Shown: positions 8,257 through 17,888, counted from the first letter of the stretch. The stretch: 64,000 nucleotides of DNA from Clostridiaceae bacterium Marseille-Q4149 (GCA_018228685.1 CP073691.1:1674001-1738000); one strand, 5' to 3'. The notes: generated by a model not told the origin, from the sequence alone. Program-made: numbers and translations.

Positions 8257-9354
8257 TCAGATTTTGATCAGCTCATATTCCCGGCTGCCCATGCCCAGCT
8301 TTTCGGCGTGCTCCAGGCAGCTCATCCAGTCCGTCTCCGGATGGAGATGGTGGAAGTGGTCATGGCCGCAGTCCCCGGCGGCAGCGGCCCCCGGCAGGGG
8401 CGGCTGGGCGTTTACCGCGTCGGCGCAGGCCATGTCCAGGGCCACCGGGTCAAAGCTGGCGAACATGCCCACGTTGGGGATGATGGCCGCGTCGTTCTCC
8501 GGATGACAGTCGCAGTTGGGAGACACGTCGATGACCAGGCTGATGTGGAAGCAGGGCCGCCCGTCCACCACCGCCTGGGCATATTCGGCGATCTTCCGGT
8601 TCAGATTGGTGACCGTCTCGTCCCAGTTCACCCGGATGGCGTCCCGGGGACAGACGGCGATGCACCGGCCGCAGCCCACGCACCTGCTGTGGTCGATGGT
8701 GGCCTTGCGGTCCGTAACGGTGACGCCGTTGTGGGCGCAGATGCGGGTGCAGGCGCCGCAGCCCACGCAGTGGTCCTGGGCCACATGGGGCTTCCCGGCG
8801 TTGTGCTGCTCCATCTTACCGGCCCGGCTGCCGCAGCCCATGCCGATGTTCTTCAGCGCGCCGCCGAAGCCCGCCTCCTCGTGGCCCTTGAAATGGGTCA
8901 GGGAGATGAACACGTCCGCGTCCATCACCGCCCGGCCGATCTTGGCCTTCTGCACATATTCGCCGCCGCGCACCGGCACCTCCACCTCGTCGTTGCCCTT
9001 GAGGCCGTCGGCGATGATGATCTGGCAGCCGGTGGACAGGGGGGAGAACCCGTTGAGCATGGCGGCGTCCATGTGGTCCAGGGCGTTTTTCCGCCCGCCT
9101 ACATACAGGGTGTTGCAGTCGGTCAGGAAGGGCTTGCCGCCCCGCTCCTTCACGAAGTCTGCCACGGCCTTGGCCCAGTTGGGCCGCAGAAAGGCCAGGT
9201 TGCCGGGCTCGCCGAAGTGCAGCTTGATGGCCGCGAACTTGTCCTCAAAGTCGATCTGGCCCATACCGGCGGTTTTCATCAGACGGGTCAGCTTCTGGGG
9301 CAGATTTTCCCGATAGTCGGCCCGCAGGTCGGCCCAATAAACTTTCGATGCCAC
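8257..9354 (-). CDS. DUF362 protein with two 4Fe-4S clusters
   Basis: A GTG at 9354 is the likely start because AAGGAGG lies 8 bases upstream. The open frame extends much further 5' (to 10350), but that part is only the antisense of the RluA gene. The 365-residue protein carries the DUF362 domain (residues about 30-190, e.g. IKLHFGEPGN, SLTHFKGHEEAGFGG, LKNIGMGCGS). A bacterial ferredoxin module follows with CVGCGACTRIC and CVGCGRCIAVC, which should bind two 4Fe-4S clusters. A late SFDPVALDMACADAVN block is also typical. The family is widespread in anaerobes, but its electron partner is unknown. Confidence 0.88.
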   Translation of the reverse strand: MASKVYWADLRADYRENLPQKLTRLMKTAGMGQIDFEDKFAAIKLHFGEPGNLAFLRPNWAKAVADFVKERGGKPFLTDCNTLYVGGRKNALDHMDAAMLNGFSPLSTGCQIIIADGLKGNDEVEVPVRGGEYVQKAKIGRAVMDADVFISLTHFKGHEEAGFGGALKNIGMGCGSRAGKMEQHNAGKPHVAQDHCVGCGACTRICAHNGVTVTDRKATIDHSRCVGCGRCIAVCPRDAIRVNWDETVTNLNRKIAEYAQAVVDGRPCFHISLVIDVSPNCDCHPENDAAIIPNVGMFASFDPVALDMACADAVNAQPPLPGAAAAGDCGHDHFHHLHPETDWMSCLEHAEKLGMGSREYELIKI

Positions 9355-9441
9355 TTGGAGATCCTCCTTGAATCTGAGATGGTCATAGTGTATCATATTC
9401 CCACGGAATTTGTCACGCTTTTTTGAAGGGAGGCGGTATGT

Positions 9442-10341
9442 ATGCGCCTGCTGACTCATATCGTAGCCCCGGAGCAGGAGGGCTGGCCCCTGCGGCGGCT
9501 TCTGCGGCAGGAGCTGCGCATTTCCGGCAGCTTCCTGTCCCGGCTGAAATGGCGGCCCGGGGCCATCCTGGTCAACGGACGGCCCGCCACGGTGGCGGCG
9601 GTGCTCCACACCGGGGACGCCGTCACCGCCGACGTGTCGGACCTGCCCGGGGACAATCCCCATATCCGGCCGGTGGCCTGGCCCCTGGACATCCTGTGGG
9701 AGGATGAGGACCTGCTGGTGCTGAACAAGCCTGCGGGCATCGCCATCCATCCGGCGGCCCTGACGGAGGAGACCGTCACCGTGGCCGGGGCTGTGTGCCA
9801 CTATCTGGGCCAGGGGAGCTTCCACTGCGTCAACCGCCTGGACCGGGGCACCACCGGGGTCATGGTGGTGGCCAAAACCGGGTATGTCCACCGGCTGTGC
9901 ATGGAGCAGCTCCACTCCGGCGACTTCCGCCGGACCTATCTGGCGGTGTGCAGCGGCGTGCCCAGCCCGGCGGCGGGGTCCATCGACCTGCCCATCGGCC
10001 GGGAGCCGGACTCCCTGCTGCGGCGGCGGGTGGACCCGGCGGGTCTGGCGGCCCACACGGACTATGAGACCCTGTGGCAGGGGCCGGACCGGGCCCTGCT
10101 GCGGCTGACCCCCGGCACCGGCCGCACCCACCAGCTGCGGCTGCACCTGTCCGCCATTGGCCACCCCCTGCTGGGGGACTGGCTCTACGGCACCGAGGAC
10201 CGAACCCTGATCCCCCGCCCGGCCCTGCACTCCCACCGGCTGGAGCTGACCCACCCCGTCACCCGCCGCCGCCTGACGGTAACAGCCCCGCTGCCGGAGG
10301 ATATGGCCCGGCTCCTGCCGGAAGATATGAACAAATCTTGA
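9442..10341 (+). CDS. RluA-family pseudouridine synthase
   Basis: The 299-residue protein has an N-terminal S4-like region (RLLRQELRISGSFLSRLKW, VNGRPA) followed by the RluA catalytic domain. The catalytic aspartate is in HCVNRLDRGTTGVMVVAK, and TPGTGRTHQLRLHLSAIGHP is the conserved C-terminal block. Such enzymes isomerise specific uridines in 23S rRNA or tRNA; which one cannot be told here. It is divergent from the DUF362 gene across an 87-bp gap. The next gene downstream has its own promoter and operator. Confidence 0.92.
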   Translation: MRLLTHIVAPEQEGWPLRRLLRQELRISGSFLSRLKWRPGAILVNGRPATVAAVLHTGDAVTADVSDLPGDNPHIRPVAWPLDILWEDEDLLVLNKPAGIAIHPAALTEETVTVAGAVCHYLGQGSFHCVNRLDRGTTGVMVVAKTGYVHRLCMEQLHSGDFRRTYLAVCSGVPSPAAGSIDLPIGREPDSLLRRRVDPAGLAAHTDYETLWQGPDRALLRLTPGTGRTHQLRLHLSAIGHPLLGDWLYGTEDRTLIPRPALHSHRLELTHPVTRRRLTVTAPLPEDMARLLPEDMNKS

Positions 10342-10364
10342 AAAATGCAAAAAAAGGGTGGAAA

Positions 10365-10405
10365 TTTTGACAGTGTATAGTATAATAGTCTATACACTGT
10401 CAAAA
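10365..10405 (+). promoter_or_regulatory. large palindromic operator over the YhgE operon promoter
   Basis: The arms ttttgacagtgtatag (10365-10380) and ctatacactgtcaaaa (10390-10405) are perfectly complementary and separated by 9 bases. TTGACA (10367-10372) and TATACA (10391-10396) inside it form a sigma-A promoter with 18-bp spacing. The likely ligand is the TetR-type protein encoded as the last gene of this operon. Confidence 0.7.
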
Positions 10406-10451
10406 CGCCGCGCCCCGGCGCGGAATCTGTTTTTGGAAGCGGGAGGAACGT

Positions 10452-12536
10452 ATGCGGAACATCTGGCGCATCATCAAGGCGGACGCCCGTTCGCTGTTTA
10501 CGCATTTCTTTGCTCTGGCGGTGGCCCTGGCCATCGCGGTGCTGCCCAGCCTGTACGCCTGGCTGAATATCTATTCCAACTGGGACCCCTACGGCAACAC
10601 CGGCAACATCAGCATCGCCGTGGCGTCCCTGGATAAGGGCTGGACCGAGGAGGACGGCACCCAGGTCAACAAGGGCCGGGAGGTGGTGGAGGGCCTGCGC
10701 AGCAGCACCAGCATCAACTGGGTCATTGTGGACACCAAGGAGGAGGCCCAGCAGGGCGTCTATGCCGGGGATTACTACGCCGCCGTGGTCATCGGCCAGG
10801 ACTTCTCCTATAATATGTACCACATGCTGACGGAGTGGACCGGCAAGCCCACCATTACTTATTACGAAAACTACAAAAAGAACGCCGTGGCCACCAAGAT
10901 CACCGACACGGCGGTGTCGTCCCTGAAAACCACCATCAGCAAGAGCTATCTGGACGTGGTGGTGGACGCCATCTTCCGGGGGGCCAACGACCTGTCGGAC
11001 CAGCTGAAGGGCGACGACCCCGTGGGCTCCGTCCAGGGCCTGCTGGGCCAGACCCGCAGCCTGCTGCGCTCCTGTGCCAAAACCATCGACGCCTTCCAGG
11101 CCGCAGGCCAGGACAACAGCAGCTATCGCCAGGACCTGTCGGACCTGGTTTCCAACATCAACCAGAACCGGCCCGACGGCCAGGAGATTCTGGACACCGT
11201 AGCCCAGCTGAACCGGAAGGTCCACGCCGCCCTGGACAAGGCCCAGACCGCCCTGGACAAGGCCTTTGACGCGGCGGAGAAGTTCCTCAACGGCATCGAC
11301 GTGGACGCCCAGCTGCCGGAGATTCAGGAGAACCTCCGGGATGCCGCCCAGACCATGGGCGACATGGGCGACAGGCTCATGGCCTGGGCCAAGTCCGTGG
11401 CGGTGGAGGCCGGGCCCGTGGGGGCCGAGGCGGCGGCTGCCGCCCAGCGCCTGGCGGACAGCTGCTATCAGCTGCGGGACCGGCTGAACACCCTGGCCGA
11501 CGGGCTGAAGGAGAATTCCGCCGTGCTGCAGGACACCATCGCCCTGGCGGCCCAGCTGGAAAAGCTGGCGGACACCCTGCTGACCCCGGTGTTTGACGAC
11601 GTGGTCAACGACGTGAAGAACGTGCTGGATCAGTCCGAGGACCTGCTTCAGGGCTTCCACGGCACCGCGGCGGACACCCGGGACCTGCTGGCGGCGGCCT
11701 CCGCGGCGGCAGGGACCTTAGACGGGCTCATGTCCCAGGGGCGCACCGCCATGGGCCAGGCCATCGACAAGCTGGGGAGTCTGCTGGGCGGCCTGGAGGA
11801 CAGCGACAGCCCCGATTATCTGGATACCCTGCTGGACATTCTGGGGGGCAACCCCGAGGATTACGGCGCCTATTTCTCCCAGATGGTGCAGACCTCCGTG
11901 GAGCCGGTGTATCCCATTGATAACTACGGCAGCGCCATGGCCCCCTTTTATTCCGTGCTGGCCATCTGGGTGGGCGGCGTCATGCTGGTGGCCATTCTCA
12001 AGCCCCACGCCCGGCGGGAGGGTCTGGTGGCTCCCAAGCCCTATCAGCTGTTTTTCGGCCGGTATTTCCTGTTCTTTGTCCTGAGCCAGATCCAGGCCGC
12101 CGTCATCGTGGCCGGGGACCTGCTGGTGCTGAAAATTCAGTGCGTGGAGCCTGCCCTGCTGTTTGCCACCGGGGCCATCACCTCCCTGGTGTTCAGCCTG
12201 CTGATCTATTCCCTGACGATTTCCTTCGGCGACGTGGGCAAGGCCATCGTGGTGGTGGTCATGGTGCTCCAGATCGCCGGGTCCAGCGGCACCTTCCCCA
12301 TCGAGCTGCTGCCGGACGTGTATCAGAAGATCTATCACATCTTCCCCTTCCCCTATGCCATCGACGCCATGCGGGAGTGCATCTGCGGCCTGTATGGGCT
12401 GACCTGGCTGAAGAACATCGGCTGCCTGCTGATTTTCGGCGCGGCGGCCCTGCTCATCGGCCTGTGGGTGCGCAAGCCCTTCATGGGTCTGAACCACTTC
12501 ATGGAGGAGAAGCTGGAAGAAACCGAAATGCTGTAA
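10452..12536 (+). CDS. YhgE/Pip-family membrane protein (first copy)
   Basis: This 694-residue protein has the YhgE/Pip architecture. There is one membrane segment near the N-terminus (about residues 17-40, HFFALAVALAIAVLPSLYAW) followed by NIYSNWDPYGNTGN. A long extracellular region of about 450 residues rich in Gln, Ala and Leu heptads comes next, then five or six C-terminal membrane helices beginning near SAMAPFYSVLAIWVGG. Members include the phage infection protein Pip of Lactococcus and EsaA-like factors of type VII secretion. A transport role is suspected but not established. It heads an operon with a small membrane protein, a second copy and a TetR regulator. Confidence 0.88.
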   Translation: MRNIWRIIKADARSLFTHFFALAVALAIAVLPSLYAWLNIYSNWDPYGNTGNISIAVASLDKGWTEEDGTQVNKGREVVEGLRSSTSINWVIVDTKEEAQQGVYAGDYYAAVVIGQDFSYNMYHMLTEWTGKPTITYYENYKKNAVATKITDTAVSSLKTTISKSYLDVVVDAIFRGANDLSDQLKGDDPVGSVQGLLGQTRSLLRSCAKTIDAFQAAGQDNSSYRQDLSDLVSNINQNRPDGQEILDTVAQLNRKVHAALDKAQTALDKAFDAAEKFLNGIDVDAQLPEIQENLRDAAQTMGDMGDRLMAWAKSVAVEAGPVGAEAAAAAQRLADSCYQLRDRLNTLADGLKENSAVLQDTIALAAQLEKLADTLLTPVFDDVVNDVKNVLDQSEDLLQGFHGTAADTRDLLAAASAAAGTLDGLMSQGRTAMGQAIDKLGSLLGGLEDSDSPDYLDTLLDILGGNPEDYGAYFSQMVQTSVEPVYPIDNYGSAMAPFYSVLAIWVGGVMLVAILKPHARREGLVAPKPYQLFFGRYFLFFVLSQIQAAVIVAGDLLVLKIQCVEPALLFATGAITSLVFSLLIYSLTISFGDVGKAIVVVVMVLQIAGSSGTFPIELLPDVYQKIYHIFPFPYAIDAMRECICGLYGLTWLKNIGCLLIFGAAALLIGLWVRKPFMGLNHFMEEKLEETEML

Positions 12537-12552
12537 GAAAGGAGGACTTCCC

Positions 12553-13278
12553 ATGGACGAAAAGAAATACAGCCAATTATATCAGGCCCTTTTGCAGGAG
12601 GTCCTTCAGTTCCACAGCGGCAACCAGCGCCGCATCCGCAAGGGGATGCTGAGCCTGCTGCTGGTGCCGCTGGTGTTCCTGGTGCTGCTGTTCCTGTCGG
12701 AAGGCTCCCGGGTGATCTTCCTGCTGCTTTGGATCATGTCCATGTTCGGCATCGCGGCCTATCTCATCGCCGTGGAATACATCGACTATGAAATGCAGAA
12801 CAAGGTCAAGAAGATCACCAAAAAAGAGGTGGAGCTGGACCAGCTGACGCCGCTGCCCAGCGCCATGCCCCAGCTGCTGCCCATGCTGCTGGGCCGGGGC
12901 CAGGAGCCGGACCTGCCCCCCGACCCGCCCCAGGAGGAGCAGGAGAGCTTTGCCCAGTCCGCCGCCCAGGCGGAGGAGGATCTGGACCAGCTGCTCCAGG
13001 GTCTGCGGGGCGCCGAGGCCGCGCCTGCCGCACCGGAGCCTGCGCCCGTCTCCGTCCCGGAAAATCCTGCCCCCGTCCCGCCGGTGTCCACCCCTGTCCC
13101 GCCGGCATCCCAGGCCGCCCCGCAGCCTGTTTCCCCTGACCTGAACCAGGCGCTGGCCGGGCTTCAGACGGACGTGCAGCAGCTGGCCCGGGGTCTGGAG
13201 TCGCTGTCCCACGAGCTGGGACGCATCTTCCAATATATGGAGCAGCAGGGGAACGGCTCAAAGGAGGAACGGAAATGA
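12553..13278 (+). CDS. small two-helix membrane protein with Pro-rich linker
   Basis: The start follows AAGGAGGACTTCCC. The 241-residue product has two adjacent membrane helices (about residues 32-50 and 54-75, LLLVPLVFLVLLFL and VIFLLLWIMSMFGIAAYL). A charged region and a linker dominated by Pro and Ala (about residues 150-195) come next, and a C-terminal amphipathic segment that could form a coiled coil (LQTDVQQLARGLESLSHELG). I do not recognise a named family. It is sandwiched between two YhgE/Pip genes, 16 bases after the first and overlapping the second by 4 bases. A role as partner or scaffold of those proteins is the obvious guess. Confidence 0.75.
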   Translation: MDEKKYSQLYQALLQEVLQFHSGNQRRIRKGMLSLLLVPLVFLVLLFLSEGSRVIFLLLWIMSMFGIAAYLIAVEYIDYEMQNKVKKITKKEVELDQLTPLPSAMPQLLPMLLGRGQEPDLPPDPPQEEQESFAQSAAQAEEDLDQLLQGLRGAEAAPAAPEPAPVSVPENPAPVPPVSTPVPPASQAAPQPVSPDLNQALAGLQTDVQQLARGLESLSHELGRIFQYMEQQGNGSKEERK

Positions 13279-15389
13279 GAAATATCTGGAGAATCTTCCG
13301 GTCCGACTGGCAGCGCATCAGCGCCAGTGTGGTGGCCGTGGTGGTGGTCATGGGCCTGTGCCTGATCCCGTGCCTGTACGCCTGGTTCAACATTTTCTCC
13401 AACTGGGACCCCTATGGCCCGGACTCCACCTCCAACATCCGGGTAGCCGTTACCTGCGAGGACGAGGGCTATGAGCTGCTGGGCCTGAAGCTGAACATCG
13501 GCTCCATGGTGCTGGACGGTCTGAAAAGCAACCACCAGATGGGCTGGGACTTTGTGGATTCCCGGGAGGAGGCCCTGGAGGGCGTCCGCTCCGGCAAATA
13601 CTATGCCGCCCTGATCGTGCCCTCGGACTTCACCGGGGACTTTGTCAGCATTCTGGACACGGACCTGCGGCATCCCCAGATCCAGTATTATGAGAACCAG
13701 AAGAAGAACGCCATTGCCCCCAAGATCACCAACAAGGCCAAAACCGCCGTGCAGGACGAGATCAACGCCACGGTGGTGGAAACCGTGACCGACGCCGTCA
13801 CCACCGTCAGCTCCGTGTGCAAGGCCCTGGGCCTGGACGCCGACGACGTGTCCCAGGGCATCATCGAGAAGCTGGGCAGCGCCCAGCAGAGTCTCCTGGC
13901 CCTGGAGAACACCCTGACGGCCATGCAGACCCTGGTGGACCAGACGGACAGCATTCTGGCCTGTGCCGGGGTGGTGTCTGACGACCTGAACAACATCGTC
14001 AAAAGCGGCGACCTGTCCGGCGTGCAGGACGCCCTGAACCGGGGTGTGGGCCGCCTGAACGAGGCCGAGGCCGAGATCGCCCGGCAGCTGGAGGACATCG
14101 ACAACCAGCTGGACGTCATCGCCGCCGACCTGGCCGCCGCCATGGGAACGGCGGAGGACGTGGCGGGCTTTCTGGCGGGCCCCGCCCAGCTGATGGACCA
14201 GCGCCTGGAGGCGCTGCAGCAGCGGCTGGAGAAGCTGCGGGACTATGCCGACAACTATCCCGCCATCCAGGAGCGGCTGGGCAACGCCATTTACCACATC
14301 GGCGAGCTTCGGGACCTGCTGAAAAAGTTGGAGGACCCCAGCCAGCTGGAGTCCTGGAACCAGGAGGTTCAGGCCAAGCTGGATCAGGTCCGCCAGGACC
14401 TGCGGGAGGCGGCTCTGCGCATCAGCGAAAGCGTCAACCAGCGGGTGGAGGAGCTGAACCGGGACGTGCAGGAGAAGCTCCAGGCCGTACAGAACGTGTT
14501 CGACAACGTGTCCGGCGGACTGACGGCCCTGGGGGATAAGCTGGGCCGGTATCAGGACGCCATACGGTCCACGGATACCACCCTGGGCGGGGCCATCCAG
14601 CTGTCGGCCACCCTGCGGGGGGATCTGGGGAAGCTGTCGGACGATGTGGAGCGCATTGTCACCAGCGACGGCTTCCGCCGCTTTCTGGACGTGCTGGAAA
14701 ACAACCCCGAGGAGTTGGCCGGGTATCTGTCCGACCCCATCGCCATGGAGACGGTGCCCGTGTATGAAATCACCACCTACGGCAGCGCCATGGCCCCGTA
14801 TTACATCATGCTGGCCCTGTTTGTGGGCTCCCTGCTGACGGCCACCATGATCCATGTGAACGCCCCCATTCCGCCGCTGCCCCTGCTGCGTCCCTGGCAG
14901 CGGTTCTTCGGAAGATACCAGCTGTTCTTCCTGGTGGGCATGGTCCAGGCGCTGGTAACGGGGCTTGGCTGCGTGTACTATATCGGGATGCAGTGCCTGC
15001 ACCCGGGGCTGTTCCTGCTGGCCTGCTGCGTGTGCAGCCTGAACTTCACCATGATGAACTTCGCCCTGGTGTACGCCCTGGACAACATCGGCATGGCCCT
15101 GTCCGTGATCATCATGGTCATCCAGGTGGCCGGTTCCGGCGGCTCCTATCCCATCGACGTGCTGCCGGAGGTGTTCCAGAAGCTGTATGTCCTGATGCCG
15201 TTCCATTACGGCATGGATATGCTCCGGGAGACCATCGCCGGACGGTATGAAAACGTATATTGGACGAATCTGGCTGTGATGGCGGGCATGTGCGTGCTGT
15301 TTGCGGCGCTGGGTATGCTGCTGTACTACCCGGCCAGGCCGCTGAACCGGCTCATCGCCCGCAGCAAGGAAAAATCCGGCATCATGTAA
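13275..15389 (+). CDS. YhgE/Pip-family membrane protein (second copy)
   Basis: The ATG overlaps the preceding stop (ATGA). The 704-residue product repeats the layout of the first copy: an N-terminal helix (VVAVVVVMGLCLIPCLYAW), the family motif FNIFSNWDPYGPDS, a long coiled extracellular region and C-terminal membrane helices starting near SAMAPYYIMLALFVGSLL. The two copies are similar but clearly diverged, suggesting they form a heteromeric complex rather than a recent duplication. The membrane part resembles ABC-2 type permeases, so substrate or peptide export is possible, but function is unproven. Confidence 0.88.
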   Translation: MRNIWRIFRSDWQRISASVVAVVVVMGLCLIPCLYAWFNIFSNWDPYGPDSTSNIRVAVTCEDEGYELLGLKLNIGSMVLDGLKSNHQMGWDFVDSREEALEGVRSGKYYAALIVPSDFTGDFVSILDTDLRHPQIQYYENQKKNAIAPKITNKAKTAVQDEINATVVETVTDAVTTVSSVCKALGLDADDVSQGIIEKLGSAQQSLLALENTLTAMQTLVDQTDSILACAGVVSDDLNNIVKSGDLSGVQDALNRGVGRLNEAEAEIARQLEDIDNQLDVIAADLAAAMGTAEDVAGFLAGPAQLMDQRLEALQQRLEKLRDYADNYPAIQERLGNAIYHIGELRDLLKKLEDPSQLESWNQEVQAKLDQVRQDLREAALRISESVNQRVEELNRDVQEKLQAVQNVFDNVSGGLTALGDKLGRYQDAIRSTDTTLGGAIQLSATLRGDLGKLSDDVERIVTSDGFRRFLDVLENNPEELAGYLSDPIAMETVPVYEITTYGSAMAPYYIMLALFVGSLLTATMIHVNAPIPPLPLLRPWQRFFGRYQLFFLVGMVQALVTGLGCVYYIGMQCLHPGLFLLACCVCSLNFTMMNFALVYALDNIGMALSVIIMVIQVAGSGGSYPIDVLPEVFQKLYVLMPFHYGMDMLRETIAGRYENVYWTNLAVMAGMCVLFAALGMLLYYPARPLNRLIARSKEKSGIM

Positions 15390-15405
15390 AGGAGGACTGC
15401 TGCCG

Positions 15406-15960
15406 ATGAACGCAAAGCACGACCTGGCAGAGGCCCTGTGCCAGCTGCTGGAAACCAAAACCCTGGAAAAAATCACCGTCAAGGACATTGTGGCCCGGTG
15501 CGGTGTGAACCGCCAGACGTTTTACTATCATTTTCATGACGTGTACGACCTGATGCGCTGGATCTTTGAACGGGAGGCCGCCAACCTGGCCCAGACCGTC
15601 CGGGAGGCCGGCGGCGACTGGCGGCAGGAGCTGCACACCATCACCGATGCTCTGCGCAGCAAGCGGCACCTGGTGATGAACGCCTATCGCTCCGTGAATC
15701 GCCGGGACCTGGAGCGCTATCTGATGCAGGGCTACGGCCCGGTGATCCGCCGGATCGTGGATCAGGCGGCGGTGGGCCTGGACGTGGGGCAGGAGGACCT
15801 GGAGTTCGTGTCCCGGTTCTATGCCCGGGGCCTGCTGAGCGGCGTGTTCGACTGGATCGAGTCCGGCATGCCGGAGAACATCGGCGACGATCTGCGCCGG
15901 TGCATCCTGCTGCTGGACGGCAGCCTGCCCACCGCTCTGTTGAGCGTCAGCGGAAAGTGA
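15406..15960 (+). CDS. TetR-family transcriptional regulator
   Basis: The ATG follows AAAGGAGGACTGCTGCC and lies 17 bases after the second YhgE/Pip gene. The 184-residue protein has the TetR DNA-binding helix-turn-helix (KTLEKITVKDIVARCGVNRQ then TFYYHFHDVYDLM, the usual TFYYHF motif). Its C-terminal ligand domain resembles those of DhaS-type regulators. As the last gene of the operon it probably represses the operon through the 16-bp-arm palindrome at 10365-10405. The ligand is unknown. Confidence 0.88.
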   Translation: MNAKHDLAEALCQLLETKTLEKITVKDIVARCGVNRQTFYYHFHDVYDLMRWIFEREAANLAQTVREAGGDWRQELHTITDALRSKRHLVMNAYRSVNRRDLERYLMQGYGPVIRRIVDQAAVGLDVGQEDLEFVSRFYARGLLSGVFDWIESGMPENIGDDLRRCILLLDGSLPTALLSVSGK

Positions 15961-15972
15961 AAAAATATCGTC

Positions 15973-16008
15973 AAAAGGTCCCCGGCGCAGTGCGCCGGGG
16001 ACCTTTTT
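15973..16008. terminator. terminator of the YhgE/TetR operon
   Basis: The arms ggtccccggcgc and gcgccggggacc are flanked by AAAA on the left and TTTTT on the right. It can serve both the operon and the convergent membrane-protein gene. Confidence 0.85.
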
Positions 16009-16025
16009 GGGACAGTTCCTATTCC

Positions 16026-17888
16026 TTACTGCCGGACCTCCTCGGGGGGCGGCTCCACCGGGAGCTCTACCCGTCCGCCGTCGCCGGGGTCGGTGATGAT
16101 GTCGCCGATGCCCGGGGCGGGGTTGATTTTGATGGGGTCCGGGGGGTTGTCAACGGTGCCGGTACCGCTGCTGCCGGACACCAAAGTGACGGCGGTAGCC
16201 TCCAGAATGGAGGCGTCCTCCTGGGGCCGGTAGGTGATGGTCACCCGGTCGCCGGTGTTCAGGGTCACCACCTGGGGCGCGTCGGCGGCGGAGAGCACAT
16301 AGTACACACTCTCGCCCTGGAGCCGCAGATAGTACCGGCTGTTGCCGTCGATGACGGCGGTGCGGATATCCGTCAGCACGCCGGTGGCCTCCTGGGTATC
16401 AGCGGGGATGTTGGCGTCGGAGTTGTCGATGAGGTTGTTGCGGGCCAGCATCTGGCGATAGTTGCCCTCGCACTCAGCCACGTCGCTGCCGGTGGCCACG
16501 ATCTGATACTGGCTGACGTTGACCATGGCGTACATCTTCACCAGCCCCGCCGCGTCCTTCAGGGCCATGAAATAGGTGGGCTGGTCGGCGATGTTCAGCA
16601 GCAGCGGGAAGGTGGCGGTGTAGTTCATCTGCTGCACCTGGCCCCGGGCGGAATCCATGGCGGAGAACTCCTCCGCCCCGGCCACGGTATAGAACCGGGT
16701 CTCCTTGGTGCGCTGGTTGGACAGGATAAAGCCGATGTTGGACTCGTCGGACACCACGGAGGTGATGCCGGTGTACATATACACGTCGTCGCCGATGGCC
16801 AGATAGTTATACCCGTCGGTGGTGACGGTGACGTCCCGCTGGCCGAACAGGGAGTTGATGAAGCCGTTGATATAGGCGCCGTGGTAGTTATACTGCTGCT
16901 CGATGAGCTCCGCCGGGTACACATGGTCCACCCAGGCGGGCACGTCCGCCGCGTCGTAATAGGTGCACTGGCCGGTGACGGCGTTCACCAGCACCGCACC
17001 GGCAATGTCCGTGCCGCCGAACAGGCCGATGGTCTTTTTGATCCGGGGGCAGACCCAGAAGGGGTTGCCCTCCTCGTCGATCTCGAAGGCCGGGGTGTCA
17101 AACAGATAGGTGGGATAGTGGAAGCGCAGATAGCGGCCCAGGTTCCGGCTGAAGTGCTCGGCGGTGGTATAGCGGATGCCCTGGTCCAGGCGCACCACGT
17201 CCACGTTCTGGGTGACCATGTCGATGATGAGATAGGCGGGCAGGCCGTCGGAGCGGTTGTTCAGCCACTTGATCCAGTCGCCGTAGCGCAGGGGCGTCAC
17301 CCGCACCGGGCGGCCCTTGTAGTTGATCTGGGTATAGTCCCCGGCCACCTCGAACTGGGACACCATGTCCGCCAGCTCGCCCAGCTTGCGGTTGCCCAGC
17401 TTCTCAGCGGAGTCCCGGTCCAGCATGGGGATCTGGTCATAGCTGATCTCCTTGATGTCGGCAGCGAAGTCGCCGGTCTCCACCGTCAGCAGGTCCCGGT
17501 AGGACCCGGCCCGGAACACCTCCCAGCCGATGGCCGCGCCGATCAGCGCCGTGACCACCAGCACCAGGCCCAGCACAAAGGGGACGGTGCACTGCTTTTT
17601 CACAAAGCCGAAGTAGCCCTTAGCCCCGCTGCCCTGAAACCCGGAGGTCAGCACCGCGCAGCCGCAGTACACCGCGCACAGCAGCAGCACGAACACATAG
17701 AAGTCGCCGGAGTGCAGGTTCAGCGGCGGCAGCGTCACATAGAAATAGATGGCTCCGAACACCAGCGTCACCGCCAGGTTCAGCAGCGTCCGCCCCACAG
17801 GGGTGCCGATGGGCCGGCGCTGTTTTTTCGGCCGGTGGGGCACCGGCCCGCCCCCCTGGAAGGGGTCGTGGTTCCAGCTGTGATTCAT
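16026..17888 (-). CDS. large membrane-anchored protein of unknown function
   Basis: The 620-residue product has a short cytoplasmic Pro/Arg-rich head and three membrane helices within the first 120 residues (LLNLAVTLVFGAIYFYVTL, FYVFVLLLCAVYCGCAVL, FVLGLVLVVTALIGAAIGW). About 430 residues of extracellular sequence and a Pro-rich C-terminal tail ending EPPPEEVRQ follow. The extracellular part carries hints of tandem related modules (NAVTGQCTYYDAADVPAWVD resembles the YPEB/PepSY style of surface proteins). I cannot assign a family. It is monocistronic, convergent with the TetR operon and divergent from the GntR operon. Confidence 0.7.
   Translation of the reverse strand: MNHSWNHDPFQGGGPVPHRPKKQRRPIGTPVGRTLLNLAVTLVFGAIYFYVTLPPLNLHSGDFYVFVLLLCAVYCGCAVLTSGFQGSGAKGYFGFVKKQCTVPFVLGLVLVVTALIGAAIGWEVFRAGSYRDLLTVETGDFAADIKEISYDQIPMLDRDSAEKLGNRKLGELADMVSQFEVAGDYTQINYKGRPVRVTPLRYGDWIKWLNNRSDGLPAYLIIDMVTQNVDVVRLDQGIRYTTAEHFSRNLGRYLRFHYPTYLFDTPAFEIDEEGNPFWVCPRIKKTIGLFGGTDIAGAVLVNAVTGQCTYYDAADVPAWVDHVYPAELIEQQYNYHGAYINGFINSLFGQRDVTVTTDGYNYLAIGDDVYMYTGITSVVSDESNIGFILSNQRTKETRFYTVAGAEEFSAMDSARGQVQQMNYTATFPLLLNIADQPTYFMALKDAAGLVKMYAMVNVSQYQIVATGSDVAECEGNYRQMLARNNLIDNSDANIPADTQEATGVLTDIRTAVIDGNSRYYLRLQGESVYYVLSAADAPQVVTLNTGDRVTITYRPQEDASILEATAVTLVSGSSGTGTVDNPPDPIKINPAPGIGDIITDPGDGGRVELPVEPPPEEVRQ

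Noticed and set aside
9355-10350. N-terminal extension of the DUF362 protein to 697 residues
   Set aside because: The extra part is exactly antisense to the RluA gene, while the GTG at 9354 has an AAGGAGG site in front.
13164-15488. Long open frame antisense to the second YhgE/Pip gene (over 700 codons)
   Set aside because: It is a mirror of a clearly coding GC-rich gene, is rich in His, Gln and Val without domain content, and has no ribosome-binding site. The other long antisense frames over 5469-7353, 10185-11660, 15900-18047, 20114-21133 and 21046-22983 were rejected for the same reason.
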